Shown here: positions 16,707-26,700 of the stretch, one piece after another | Position numbering within the stretch: the first letter of the stretch is position 1 | Layout: the number at the start of each line of letters is the position of its first letter | DNA from: Algoriphagus marincola DSM 16067 | GTDB taxonomy: Bacteria; Bacteroidota; Bacteroidia; Cytophagales; Cyclobacteriaceae | Direction of reading: 5' to 3' | Assembly (NCBI RefSeq): GCF_000429405.1 | Contig: NZ_AUBU01000001.1 | Coordinates: forward strand, 505,321 to 569,320 | DNA length: 64,000 bases | The notes under the pieces: generated by a model | What the model saw: the letters and a program-made list of their open reading frames with translations, nothing else | The model's database searches: none | What the model was told of the DNA's origin: nothing | Position numbers and translations under genes: made by a program

Positions 16707-18716
16707 TCATATTTTTTCCATCACCATCATCGTTCTATTTGGAATGTATAGGCTTACTTCCTGGTTTTTATCCGTCTGATAGATCACTTGCTGATCCAGC
16801 CGTTCAAAGCCTCCATATTCCTGCTGGTCTGAGTTCAAGATAATCTGATAGCTGCCAGACTCGGGAAATCGAATCTTTTGTCCAAAATAGGACTCGGTTG
16901 GGTGGAAGGAGAAAACAAACACCAAATCACCCCGCTTGTAGGCTAGAATCTTTTTATCAGGCTCTAGGTAGAGTTGAGTGGCTGGACCTGATTGCAGTAA
17001 TTGCTGGTCTTTGATCAGTTGGATGATAACCTGATCCCAAGCGTAGAGTTGGGCATAGCGAAGATGGGGCGTGTCGGCCAGCGACCATTGTCTTCTCGCG
17101 TATTGGTAGCTCCAGTTATTTCCTTCCCGTGGGAAGTCCACCCACTCCGGGTGTCCAAATTCATTTCCGATAAAATTCAAATAGCCTTCTCCGCCTAGCG
17201 AAAGCGTGATCATTCGGATCATTTTGTGTAAGGCGATTCCCCGGTCCACTACCAGGTTTTGCTCCAGTACGGACATGGATGTGTACATTTCCTTGTCCAT
17301 CAGCCAGAAGGCGATACTTTTATCTCCTACTAGGGCCTGATCGTGGCTCTCTGCATAGGCTATGGATTTTTCTTTTTTGGGCCGGTTGGTGAGCTCATAC
17401 CATAACTCAAAAAGGTCCCATTGTTCGTCGGTTTTGTGTTTGAGCGTCTTGATCCAAAAGTCTGGAATCCCCATAGCCAGTCGAAAGTCAAAACCGATTC
17501 CTCCTTCTTCCACCTTCCGACATAGTCCGGGCATCCCGCTGACTTCCTCTGCGATGGAAATAGCCAAAGGCTTAAGTTGATGGATCAATGTATTGGCTAG
17601 CTGAAAGTAAAGAAGTGCATCCTGATCGACCCCTTCGTCAAAATACTTTTCTCCCGAATCAAAGCTCACATGTCCATGATGATGGTAAAGCATGGAGGTC
17701 GCCCCATCAAAGCGGAACCCGTCAAAGTGAAACTCCTCCATCCAATAGCGGATATTGGAGAGGAGAAACTGCTGTACTTCCCACTTTCCATAATCAAAAA
17801 GCTTGGAGTCCCATCCTTCATGATAGCCTCTGCTGCCGGGGTGAAAATACTGATGGTCGCTTCCGTCAAACTCATTCAGGCCTTCATTCACGTTTTTGAC
17901 CGCATGGGAGTGCACGATGTCCATAATTACAGCGATGCCCATTTTGTGCGCGGTATTAATCAGGGATTTGAGTTCCTCCGGAGTGCCAAATCGAGACGAG
18001 GGCGCAAAGAAGTTGGACACATGATAGCCAAATGAACCATAATAGGGATGCTCCATCACTGCCATCATTTGAATGGCATTATATCCCGATGCTTTTATTC
18101 TGGGCAGGATATTTTCTTCGAATTCCCGATAAGTACCAACTCCCGCCTTTTCTTGAGCCATTCCTACGTGGCATTCATAGATCAGGGGCATGGAAGCAGC
18201 TTCATCGAGGTGGAAGTTTTCATCTGTCCAGCGGAATTCCTCCTCCGGGAACCAAAGTTGGGCTGTGAAGTCATGCGTCTCGGTATCCTGCACGACTCGA
18301 CGCGTATAGGCAGGAATTCGATCCAAGTCCCGGCCTTTGGCATCGATGACTCGTACTTTGATTTTACTCTGATGCACGAAAGTGTGCTTGTATTGCTCAA
18401 AAGGTAGGAAAATCTCCCAATCGCCACGGTGATTGCGCTTCATGGGGTGAGACTCTCGATCCCACCAGTTGAAGTCACCCATCAGAAACAATTGTCTGGC
18501 AGCGGGTGCCCATTCCCGATATACCCAACCTCGGCGTACGGGTTCCCAGTGGACACCATAGTATTGGTGGAAATTGGCAAACTCGAGAATGCTACCCATG
18601 GCTTGCTCGATTTCATGAATTGCCTTGTAAAAGCGGTCAGTTCGCTCCTGAATCTTATCTGCAAAAGGCTCAAGCCAGGATTCGTCTTGGGTTAATGCTA
18701 AGGTGTTTTTGCTCAC
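16707..18716 (-). CDS. glgB: 1,4-alpha-glucan branching enzyme, eukaryote-type (GH13_8)
   Basis: Glycogen branching enzyme of 669 residues: makes alpha-1,6 branches in alpha-glucan. A CBM48 domain (about 55-150, YREWAPAARQLFLMGDFNWWD) precedes the (beta/alpha)8 barrel with nucleophile D337 in FRFDGATS, acid E390 in AEEVSGMPG, and the third carboxylate in AESHDQALVGDK. Details such as SMLYHHHG, the GIGFDFRLAMGIPDFW strand and NWSYQYARRQWSLAD match the animal/plant GBE1 subfamily more than classical bacterial GlgB. The start is GTG at 18716. It is the only glycogen gene here; no glgA or glgC adjoins. An amylosucrase 20 kb away could supply its substrate. Confidence 0.88.
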   Translation of the reverse strand: MSKNTLALTQDESWLEPFADKIQERTDRFYKAIHEIEQAMGSILEFANFHQYYGVHWEPVRRGWVYREWAPAARQLFLMGDFNWWDRESHPMKRNHRGDWEIFLPFEQYKHTFVHQSKIKVRVIDAKGRDLDRIPAYTRRVVQDTETHDFTAQLWFPEEEFRWTDENFHLDEAASMPLIYECHVGMAQEKAGVGTYREFEENILPRIKASGYNAIQMMAVMEHPYYGSFGYHVSNFFAPSSRFGTPEELKSLINTAHKMGIAVIMDIVHSHAVKNVNEGLNEFDGSDHQYFHPGSRGYHEGWDSKLFDYGKWEVQQFLLSNIRYWMEEFHFDGFRFDGATSMLYHHHGHVSFDSGEKYFDEGVDQDALLYFQLANTLIHQLKPLAISIAEEVSGMPGLCRKVEEGGIGFDFRLAMGIPDFWIKTLKHKTDEQWDLFELWYELTNRPKKEKSIAYAESHDQALVGDKSIAFWLMDKEMYTSMSVLEQNLVVDRGIALHKMIRMITLSLGGEGYLNFIGNEFGHPEWVDFPREGNNWSYQYARRQWSLADTPHLRYAQLYAWDQVIIQLIKDQQLLQSGPATQLYLEPDKKILAYKRGDLVFVFSFHPTESYFGQKIRFPESGSYQIILNSDQQEYGGFERLDQQVIYQTDKNQEVSLYIPNRTMMVMEKI

Positions 18717-18810
18717 AAAAAGTAGAGTTTTATTTATCTCAAATTAGGGAAAATAATATGATTATTTGCTATCATGCCAGTAGTTCAAACGGCCTCGAAT
18801 AGATTCGACT

Positions 18811-18896
18811 AGCTCATTATCTGTCGCTCGGAAATCGAATTCTCCTCTCTTATCCAATTTATAGGTTAACAATCATAGAGCGAAGTCGAATGAGCT
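18811..18896. repeat. Imperfect REP-like inverted repeat
   Basis: Two 19-base arms (18811-18829 and 18878-18896) are inverted copies with about 14 of 19 matches; both begin AGCTCATT and end CGCTC. The right arm carries gagcgaagtcgaa, related to the arms of the larger palindrome at 19027-19155. A shorter perfect palindrome TCGAAT/ATTCGA lies just before it at 18795-18808. This fills part of the 449-base gap between glgB and the GIY-YIG gene; no coding is seen there. Confidence 0.5.
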
Positions 18897-19026
18897 TAAT
18901 ATAATTTGGTTACTGGTTTGAAAGCAAACATTCATAAAAATTAATGAGGATCGGAAATAATAAGCAAAAATTTTCAGTATTTGATGGGGGTTAAAATGTA
19001 TTTATCAATTCCTTGAAATATTTGGG

Positions 19027-19155
19027 CCTCGACTTCGCTCGGCCATCGAATCGAAGAGGTTTTATAACAGAGAGGGGGAAGAGAGCGGCTGCGCCGCTCT
19101 CTTCCCCCTCTCTGTTTAAATAGAACAATGCATCGTTCACCGAGCGAAGCCGAGG
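19027..19155. repeat. Nested inverted repeat, outer arms
   Basis: The 16-base arms at 19027-19042 (cctcgacttcgctcgg) and 19140-19155 (ccgagcgaagccgagg) are inverted with one mismatch and enclose a perfect 24-bp palindrome. The motif (gacttcgctcgg) resembles short dispersed palindromes seen between genes in Bacteroidota. The right arm ends 11 bases from the stop of the GIY-YIG nuclease gene. Confidence 0.7.
19066..19116. repeat. Perfect 24-bp hairpin, purine-rich arm
   Basis: Arms 19066-19089 and 19093-19116 are exact inverted copies around the 3-base loop TGC. The left arm is almost all purine (agagggggaagagag then cggc). It is not followed by a T run on either strand, so it is not a standard terminator, although it would form a very stable RNA or cruciform. 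Confidence 0.9.
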
Positions 19156-19165
19156 TGAGAAGAAC

Positions 19166-19447
19166 CTAGGTTTTTCCCTTACTCAAGTTTTTCAAAGCCT
19201 CGAAATCTCGATTAATCAGGGCTTTTTTTTTAGCTCTTGACCAATTTTGAACTTGCTTTTCTCTCTTAAATGCTTCATCAATCCTTTCAAAAGTTTCATA
19301 ATAAACTAATTCAACAGGCAGGTGTTTTCGTGTGAAATTCGCTCCTTCACCTAAATGATGTTGTTCAAGTCTCTTTTCTAGATTTTTAGTGCTTCCCACA
19401 TAATAGAGCCCATTTCCACATTTAAGGATATACATAAAAGCCTCCAT
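19166..19447 (-). CDS. Single-domain GIY-YIG endonuclease
   Basis: Stand-alone GIY-YIG nuclease of 93 residues (URI/YhbQ-type). Motifs: Y6-I-L and Y16-V-G of the two GIY-YIG strands, the helix Arg in LEKRLEQH, the downstream RKHLPVELVYYE strands, and the metal-binding Glu in FKREKQVQNW, then SRAKKKALINRDFEALKNLSK. This is the common Bacteroidota form that often occurs in several copies per genome. Its 3' end adjoins the nested palindromes at 19027-19155, which suggests a nuclease/repeat unit comparable in logic to REP-associated transposases; this is an inference. It is 61 bases downstream of mtaB on the same strand. Confidence 0.85.
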   Translation of the reverse strand: MEAFMYILKCGNGLYYVGSTKNLEKRLEQHHLGEGANFTRKHLPVELVYYETFERIDEAFKREKQVQNWSRAKKKALINRDFEALKNLSKGKT

Positions 19448-19508
19448 AACTTTAAAAATACAAAAAGCAGTTCAGTTTTGAAGATTATAAATGGCTGAAA
19501 AAGGTTAA

Positions 19509-20828
19509 TTAATGCTTCTCATAAACCATCTCTGGCTCCAACACTTCCACGTTGCCGGCCTCGTTAATGTAGTCAAGCGTTACCTGTTTGGTTTCATTGA
19601 TGAGCATGGGATCGTACTTTGCTGCTACACGAATGTAATTCTCGGTGAAGCCATGCATTTTTCCTCCGTCTATATCCTCTTCGAAAAGCACTGTAAAGGT
19701 TTTTCCTAGATTTTCTTCGTAGAACTTCCTTCTTTTCTTTTCGGATAAGATTCGGAGCATTTTTGACCGCTCATTTCGCTTTTTCATCGGAACCACGCCA
19801 TCCATTTCAACTGCACGGGTATTAGCACGCTCGGAGTAAGTGAAAACATGGAGGTAGGAGATATCCAAATCGTTCAGGAAATTGTAGGTTTCAAGGAAAA
19901 GCTCATCAGTCTCGCCTGGAAATCCGACGATCACATCGACTCCAATACATGCATGAGGCATGAGTGTTTTGATTTTGCTGACACGGTCTTCATAAAGTTC
20001 CCGCAAATAACGTCTTCCCATTTTCCGAAGAATGGTATTGGACCCAGATTGCAGTGGAATATGGAAATGAGGCACAAAGCGCTCGGATCTGGAAACAAAC
20101 TCAATGATCTCATTCGTCAGCAGGTTAGGCTCAATAGACGAGATTCGAAAACGGTCAATTCCATCGACTTGATCCAAGGCAAAAACCAAATCTGCAAAGC
20201 GTTCCTGTCGCTTGCCTTCCACGATTCCAAAATCCCCGATATTAACCCCAGTTAAAACCACTTCCTTTACATCTGTCGATGCAATCTCTAGCGCAGACTC
20301 CAATGCCGAGGCGATGGTATTGCTTCGGCTTTTGCCCCGTGCGAGGGGAATGGTGCAAAACGCGCAACCATAATTGCAGCCATCTTGAACTTTCAAGAAA
20401 GTCCGGGTGCGATCATTGATAGAGTAGGCATTGTTGAATGAATTAGCCTCAGAGATTTCGCTGGCAAGTACTTTTGCTTCCTGCTCCTTGGCAAAGTCAC
20501 CGAGCAATTCGTGAAGTCGGAATTTTTCAGCAGCTCCCAAGACAGCATCCACACCTTTAATCTCTGAGATTTCACGTGGCTTTAATTGTGCATAGCATCC
20601 GATGATAGCCACATAAGAATCAGGGGAAATCTTTTTGGCTTCCTTGACAATCTTTTTGCACTTCTTGTCCGCATTCTCGGTAACAGAGCAAGTGTTGATG
20701 ATGAAAATATCCGGATTCTCCTGGAAATCCACCTTTTGAAAGCCTCGATCTTCAAACTGACGGCTAATAGTGGAAGTCTCTGAGAAATTCAGCTTACATC
20801 CTAATGTATAAAAGGCTACCTTTTTCAC
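19509..20828 (-). CDS. mtaB: tRNA (N6-L-threonylcarbamoyladenosine(37)-C2)-methylthiotransferase MtaB
   Basis: Radical-SAM methylthiotransferase (439 aa) that turns t6A37 into ms2t6A in tRNAs reading ANN codons. The N-terminal UPF0004 domain supplies three cluster cysteines (GCKLN, NTCSVT, GCYAQL). The radical-SAM domain has CNYGCAFCTIP, i.e. C-x3-C-x2-C, and the C-terminal TRAM domain begins around EENLGKTFTVLFEE. The order and length match MtaB (YqeV) better than MiaB or RimO. The start codon is GTG at 20828, with a well-formed promoter just upstream. The small GIY-YIG gene follows on the same strand. Confidence 0.92.
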   Translation of the reverse strand: MKKVAFYTLGCKLNFSETSTISRQFEDRGFQKVDFQENPDIFIINTCSVTENADKKCKKIVKEAKKISPDSYVAIIGCYAQLKPREISEIKGVDAVLGAAEKFRLHELLGDFAKEQEAKVLASEISEANSFNNAYSINDRTRTFLKVQDGCNYGCAFCTIPLARGKSRSNTIASALESALEIASTDVKEVVLTGVNIGDFGIVEGKRQERFADLVFALDQVDGIDRFRISSIEPNLLTNEIIEFVSRSERFVPHFHIPLQSGSNTILRKMGRRYLRELYEDRVSKIKTLMPHACIGVDVIVGFPGETDELFLETYNFLNDLDISYLHVFTYSERANTRAVEMDGVVPMKKRNERSKMLRILSEKKRRKFYEENLGKTFTVLFEEDIDGGKMHGFTENYIRVAAKYDPMLINETKQVTLDYINEAGNVEVLEPEMVYEKH

Positions 20829-20853
20829 AATTTTCCCCTTGATAATGAAGCTG

Positions 20854-20883
20854 CAAAGGTAAGTAATCTTACCTTCTTTTCAA
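20854..20883 (-). promoter_or_regulatory. Promoter of mtaB
   Basis: On the minus strand TTG (20883-20881) and TACCTTTG (20861-20854), a perfect TAnnTTTG -7 box, are 19 bases apart, the spacing typical for Bacteroidota. The GTG start follows 25 bases later. Confidence 0.6.
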
Positions 20884-21022
20884 TTTTGGTAAAAAAGTCT
20901 CCAAAATTCATGGTTTTTCAGGATTTGGGTGTTTAAAAAGCTTATTTCCTTGAAAAAAGTATAAATTTTTCAAAAATCTAGATGAAAAATAGGCCGAAAG
21001 CTTTTTCAAGTCAGTATTTTCC

Positions 21023-21030
21023 TATTTTTG
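21023..21030 (+). promoter_or_regulatory. -7 box of glnN
   Basis: TATTTTTG fits TAnnTTTG and is 32 bases before the ATG at 21063. It lies downstream of the alternative in-frame ATG at 20982 and so supports the shorter protein. No clear -33 element is seen. Confidence 0.35.
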
Positions 21031-21062
21031 TTGGTGTAAATTTAAACCACATACTTGTAGAT

Positions 21063-23225
21063 ATGGCAACACTAAGACAACAAGCATTGGCAATGGTTCA
21101 GTCCAGGCCAAGAGTGAAAGTTGAAGCTCCAGCTTTAAAAATCTCTGACTTTTTTGGTACAAACGTTTTTGGTTTGAACCAAATGAAGCAATCCCTAGCA
21201 CCTTCTGTATATAAGAAAGTGATGGAGGCGGTTGATAAAGGTTCCAAAATTGATTCCGCAACAGCCGAGGAGGTTGCATCCGCAGTCAAAACTTGGGCTC
21301 TTTCTAAAGGAGTCACACACTACACTCACTGGTTCCAGCCATTGACCGGATCTACCGCTGAAAAGCATGATTCGTTCTTTGATGCCCATGCAGGTCTTGA
21401 AAAATTTAAAGGTTCCGCACTTGTTCAGCAAGAGCCAGATGCCTCTTCATTCCCAAATGGTGGTATTAGATCTACTTTCGAAGCACGTGGGTATACAGCA
21501 TGGGATCCTTCTTCTCCGATTTTCATTTTTGAGAAGACGCTTTGTATTCCTACTATTTTCGTGTCTTACACGGGTGAAGCACTAGATTACAAGACTCCTC
21601 TTCTTAAGTCACTCGAGGCAGTGAATGATGCAGCCGTTGCTATTTGCCAGTTATTTGATAGAAATGTGCGGAAAGTATCTCCATCTCTCGGTGTAGAACA
21701 GGAGTACTTTGTGATCGATAAGGCTCTTTTCTCAGCTAGACCTGATTTGGTGATGGCAGGCCGCTCTGTATTTGGTCATAATCCGGCCAGAGGTCAGCAA
21801 TTGGAAGATCATTATTTCGGTTCGATTCCTACCCGTGTCAAGGATTTTATGGTTGATTTTGAAATCGAAGCGCACAAATTAGGCATTCCTGTTTCTACCA
21901 GACACAATGAGGTAGCTCCAGGTCAATTTGAAGTAGCTCCAGTTTTCGAAGAAATCAACAAGGCCGTAGATCACAATCAATTGTTGATGGATCTAATGGA
22001 TAAAGTAGCTGAGAAGCATGGCTTGAAAGTACTTTTCCATGAGAAACCTTTCGCAGGAGTAAATGGATCTGGTAAGCACAACAACTGGTCTCTAATCACA
22101 GATACTGGTGTGAATCTTTTCCAGCCTAGCAACTCAGCAAGAGAGAATCTCCAGTTTTTGACTTTCTTGGTGGCTACAGTGAAAGCAGTTTACGATCACT
22201 CGGATTTGCTAAGAGCTAGTATTGCATCGGCAGGTAACGATTTCCGTTTGGGTGCCAATGAGGCTCCTCCGGCAATTATTTCTGTATTCTTGGGTGAGAC
22301 TCTGACATCTGTATTGGATGAGCTTGAGAAAAACGGAAATATCAAGATCGAGAAGGGTGACAATATGTACATGAAGTTGGGTATCTCCAAGATTCCTGAG
22401 ATCATCCTTGACAATACCGATAGAAACAGAACTTCTCCATTTGCATTTACAGGAAATAAGTTTGAGTTCCGTGCAGTAGGTTCAAGTGCCAACTCCGCAG
22501 GCCCAATGGCTACCTTGAACGTGATTGTGGCTGAAGTACTTCGTCAGATGATGAAAGACATTGAGAAGGAGATTGGATCCGGAAAGGAAAAGAAGATTGC
22601 AATCGTCAATGTGCTTCGTAAATACATCAAAGATTCTAAGAAAATTCGATTCGAAGGTGATGGATATTCCGAAGAGTGGGAGAAAGAAGCTGCAAAGCGC
22701 GGACTTTCTAACTTGAAAAATACAGCTGAAGCATTGGATGTTTACATGAAAAAAGAGACAAAAGAGCTCTATTCAAGACACAATGTGATGAATGAGTTGG
22801 AAATCCATGCACGCCATGAGATTATGCTTGAAGACTTCATCAAGAAGGTACAGATCGAAAGCCGTGTCATGGGTGATTTGGCATTGAATCACGTGATTCC
22901 TACTGCAATTTTGTATCAAAATAAGCTCATCGAAAATGCGAATGGAATGAAGGGTCTTGGACTCGACAACTCCGCTGCTATCGAGACTATCAAAGATGTG
23001 TCCCGTCATATCGAAGCCGTGAAGTCAAATGTGAATGCCATGATCGATGCCCGTCGAAAACTCAACAAGGAAGAGGATATCGTGAAGCGTGCAAAAGGAT
23101 ATCAGAAAGAGGTGAAAGAGGCATTCTTTGATAAAATCCGCTATGCGGTCGATAAACTTGAACTTCTTGTGGATGATGAAAGCTGGCCATTGGTGAAATA
23201 CCGTGAGATGCTATTCATCAGATAG
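21063..23225 (+). CDS. glnN: Glutamine synthetase type III (GlnN)
   Basis: Large glutamine synthetase (720 aa from this start), ATP-dependent ammonium assimilation onto glutamate, cytoplasmic double-hexamer class. The GSIII N-terminal domain has FFGTNVFGLNQMKQ, and the catalytic region the metal and ATP signatures SLGVEQEYFVID, EVAPGQFEVAPVFEE, FHEKPFAGVNGSGKHNNWSL (the glutamate/ATP loop) and RNRTSPFAFTGNKFEFRAVGSS. The long helical C-terminal domain (about 560-720) is typical of the class. The ATG at 20982 would add 27 residues rich in hydrophobics and lies upstream of a -7 box; the MATLRQQALAM start matches the family better. It stands alone, with a UUCG-loop terminator after it. Confidence 0.93.
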   Translation: MATLRQQALAMVQSRPRVKVEAPALKISDFFGTNVFGLNQMKQSLAPSVYKKVMEAVDKGSKIDSATAEEVASAVKTWALSKGVTHYTHWFQPLTGSTAEKHDSFFDAHAGLEKFKGSALVQQEPDASSFPNGGIRSTFEARGYTAWDPSSPIFIFEKTLCIPTIFVSYTGEALDYKTPLLKSLEAVNDAAVAICQLFDRNVRKVSPSLGVEQEYFVIDKALFSARPDLVMAGRSVFGHNPARGQQLEDHYFGSIPTRVKDFMVDFEIEAHKLGIPVSTRHNEVAPGQFEVAPVFEEINKAVDHNQLLMDLMDKVAEKHGLKVLFHEKPFAGVNGSGKHNNWSLITDTGVNLFQPSNSARENLQFLTFLVATVKAVYDHSDLLRASIASAGNDFRLGANEAPPAIISVFLGETLTSVLDELEKNGNIKIEKGDNMYMKLGISKIPEIILDNTDRNRTSPFAFTGNKFEFRAVGSSANSAGPMATLNVIVAEVLRQMMKDIEKEIGSGKEKKIAIVNVLRKYIKDSKKIRFEGDGYSEEWEKEAAKRGLSNLKNTAEALDVYMKKETKELYSRHNVMNELEIHARHEIMLEDFIKKVQIESRVMGDLALNHVIPTAILYQNKLIENANGMKGLGLDNSAAIETIKDVSRHIEAVKSNVNAMIDARRKLNKEEDIVKRAKGYQKEVKEAFFDKIRYAVDKLELLVDDESWPLVKYREMLFIR

Positions 23226-23248
23226 TTCGTCCAATCAAAATAAATTAA

Positions 23249-23277
23249 AAGGTCATTTCTTCGGAAATGGCCTTTTT
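23249..23277 (+). terminator. Rho-independent terminator of glnN
   Basis: AAGGTCATTTC (23249-23259) pairs with GAAATGGCCTT (23264-23274) with one G-T pair; the loop is TTCG closed by C-G, the extra-stable cUUCGg tetraloop. A T run follows. Confidence 0.8.
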
Positions 23278-23279
23278 TA

Positions 23280-23753
23280 TTTCAGAATAAACTTAAACCT
23301 TTCATTCAAATGTTCGCTGTGCACAAAAAAATATTCGGATAATCCTTATAATACTTAAACAAAATTTTGTTTCACTCTATTTTTTCTTAGATAATTTTTA
23401 ATGAATCCAAGGTGTGAATTTCAAAATGTTGATTAAGATGTTTTTATTCGAATAAAAAATTGATCGTCAAAGATTAACTTTTAAAAAAAAATTAAAAAAG
23501 GTTTGCTATTTTTCATAATAAAATAATAATATTGTTTTTCTAAATATTTCGAATTACCTAGATTTACTTAAGCCTTAATAAGGTTTACGTTATTTAATCA
23601 ATAGAAAAGTCGGTTTTTATGACTTTTGATCAAATATGATTTTAACAAAACTGTTTCGCTTATGAAGCATTCCTCACAATTAACCCAATTAAAAACCAAG
23701 TCCGGACATCCGGCAAATCAATTTCAATTATTTCTAACTTCTTATTACCAGCT
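23280..23753 (+). other. Long AT-rich leader region of the susC gene
   Basis: About 470 bases without a gene between the glnN terminator and susC, very AT-rich. Visible small structures: AAAAGTC (23605-23611) inverted with GACTTTT (23621-23627), CCTTA/TAAGG around 23575-23585, and CCGGA-CA-TCCGG near 23702-23713. I cannot place a promoter with confidence. It probably carries the regulatory region and 5' leader of the SusC/D operon. Confidence 0.4.
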
Positions 23754-26700
23754 ATGAGAAAAATTTTATCAATCTCGTATGGGTTGGCTTTTATGCTATT
23801 TATAAGTATGCAAGCCTATGCCCAGACACGCATCCTGACAGGTACTGTTGTGGGTGAAGCGGATGGTTTACCTATCCCTGGTGTGACGGTCCTTGACAAG
23901 ACCAACCAGACCGGTACGACCACAGATGTGGACGGAAAGTATTCGATCAGTGTAAGTGATAATTCTGTTTTGGTGTTTTCCTTTATTGGATATGCTTCGC
24001 AGGAATTCACCGTAGGAAACCAGTCAATTATCAATGTAACCCTTGCTGAGGATATCTCTGAGCTGGGCGAATTTGTCGTTACATCCTTTGGTATGGAGCG
24101 AAATCAAAAGGCGCTCGGTTATTCCGTTACTCAGTTGGGAGGGGATAAGTTTACTGAGTCACGTACCGTGAACGTGGGTAATGCCCTTACTGGTAAAGTG
24201 GCTGGTGTAAATGTAACACCTCCGGCGACTGGTGCAGCAGGATCTACTCGCGTCGTGATTCGAGGTGGTTCCTCTTTGACAGGAAATGATCAGCCATTAT
24301 ATGTGGTCAATGGTGTTCCGATTGAGTCCGGAAACCTTGGTTCCGCAGGTATATGGGGTGGAAATGACGGTGGTGATGGTCTTGCAGCTATCAACCCAGA
24401 TGACATTGAGAGTTTAACGGTACTAAAAGGTAATACCGCTGCCGCGCTTTATGGAGCACGTGCAGCAAATGGGGTTATTTTGATCACAACCAAAACAGGT
24501 ACTGCTAGAAAAGGGATTGGTATCTCTTTCAACTCCAACTTTACCATGGAGTCTGTGGTTGATGAAACCAATTTTCAGCGGATCTACGGTCCAGGTGAAA
24601 ATGGAAGAAAGCCTCTAACTCAAGATGAGGCAATCAACAATGCCATTAATGGATGGGGTGCTCCTTATGACGGATCTCAGACTGTTCAGTTTGATGGAGT
24701 TCAGCGGCCATACTCATTTTTGGGAGAAGATTTCAATGATTTCTATAGAAATGGAATGACTTGGAACAATTCCATCGCCTTGTCCGGGGGAAATGAGAAT
24801 ACAACCTACCGTTTTGCCTTTTCTAATTTGACCAACAATGATGTAGTGCCAAATGCAGGTTTCGACAGAAATGTGGCTAACATCAATGTAAACAGTAAGC
24901 AAGGTAAATTTACCTTGGCAGTGACCGGTCAGTATTCCAAGCAAACTGCTACTAATCGTCCAAGACTTTCTGACTCTCCGGGAAATGCCAACTTCTCCAT
25001 GGTGGTGAAGCCAGGTAACATTCCATTGTCAGTCATCAGAGGTGATGAGAATAAGCCTGGTGCATTGCCAGACGGAAACGAGCTTCGTTATCAGTCAAAT
25101 GTTTTCCAGACTAACCCTTACTGGGCAGTTTACCAGTGGGGAAGAGAAGATGTGACCGATCGTATCATGGGTAACATGTCCCTTCGATATGACTTCACTG
25201 ATTGGTTGTATGCACAGGGTCGATTCGGAACAGACTTCCAAATCCGTGACGAGTATGCTTTCGAAGCTTATGGTACAGCCTTCAAGCCACGTGGAAGTTA
25301 CAATACTACTATGAGAACCATCCAAGAAACCAATGCTGATTTCTTGATCGGTTTTGATAAAACATTCGGTGATTTCAGTGTGGATGGATTCCTTGGTTCT
25401 AACATCATGCGTAGAACTATCGAAAGTCAGCGAGGTGGTGGTAATGACCTAGTTGTGCCATTCTTTCACTCAGTGACCAATGTAGCTGCACCAACCTTCG
25501 GATATGGATTCTCTGAATTGGGGATCAATTCCTACTTCGCTGCTGCAAACGTAGGCTACAAGAATGTGATTTTCTTGAACTTGACTGGTCGTCAAGATCA
25601 ATTCTCTACACTTTCTCCAGCAAACAGTAAGTTGTTCTATCCTTCTGTAGGTTTGTCTGCTGTCATTTCAGATATGATTGTTCTTCCTGAGTTTGTCACA
25701 TTTGCTAAGATTCGTGGTAACTGGGGACAAGTAGGTGGAGGTGCTCCAAATCCTTATGCACTTAACTTACAATATGGATTGGTAGGCGCAGGACATCTTG
25801 GTGCTAACCTTGGACAGATCAACAATGGTTCTATTCCAAACTCTGGTCTATCACCTTATACTTCTACAGAATATGAAATTGGTGCAGATTTAAGATTCTT
25901 CGAAAACCGGTTAGGTATTGATGTCGCTTACTACAGAAGAAGAACTACTGATGATATCTTGAATCAGGGTATTTCTGCTACTTCTGGATTTGGCTCTACA
26001 ACCGTTAACATCGGTGAACTTGAAAACAGAGGTATTGAGCTTTTGATTAATGCAACGCCAATTATCGCCGGAGATTTTCAGTGGAATATATCCTTCAACT
26101 TTGCAAACAACGTTTCCGAAGTACTTAGCTTGGGAACCAACGCCGCTGGCGATCCTGTAGAATTTATCAACTTGGATGAAGCAAGAACAAGAAGAGAGCG
26201 AATCCGACACATTGTAGGCCAGCCATTGGGTATGATTACCGGATTCAAGCATTTAGAAATTGACGGTCAGAAAGTATATGATGCCAATGGATTCCCGGTA
26301 ACCACTCCTGGATTTGAGACTATTGCAGAAGGTCGTCACCCTATCTCAGGAGGTATTACCAATACCTTCACTTGGAAAGGGTTCCGTTTGATGACTTTGA
26401 TTGACTTCAGAAGAGGTGGTTCAGTGATGTCAGGTACCAATTACTTTGCATATCAGTTTGGATTGCATCAGAATACACTTCAGGGAAGAGATGGCAATTT
26501 GACTGTGTCCGGTGTGACTCCTGAAGGAACCCCTGGAACATGGACTATTCCTGCTGATCCAAGTAACCCTAATAATTACTTGATCGATCAGTATTGGCAG
26601 CGATATGCTCAGGTGACTGAAAATGTGGTTTATGATGCCTCATTCGGTAAGCTTCGTGAGCTATCATTCGGCTATACTTTCCCACGTACGTTTGTAGAAA

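Noticed and set aside
17588..18407. Several overlapping plus-strand open frames of 78-121 codons within glgB
   Set aside because: All lie inside the branching-enzyme gene with catalytic residues in the minus frame; none shows a motif.
19066..19116. Palindrome as the terminator of the GIY-YIG gene
   Set aside because: The stem is 24 bp with no T run on the minus strand after it; terminators elsewhere in the window have 6-12 bp stems and clear T runs.
20982..21062. N-terminal extension of GlnN from the ATG at 20982
   Set aside because: A -7 box at 21023-21030 lies downstream of that ATG, and the family N-terminus begins at 21063.
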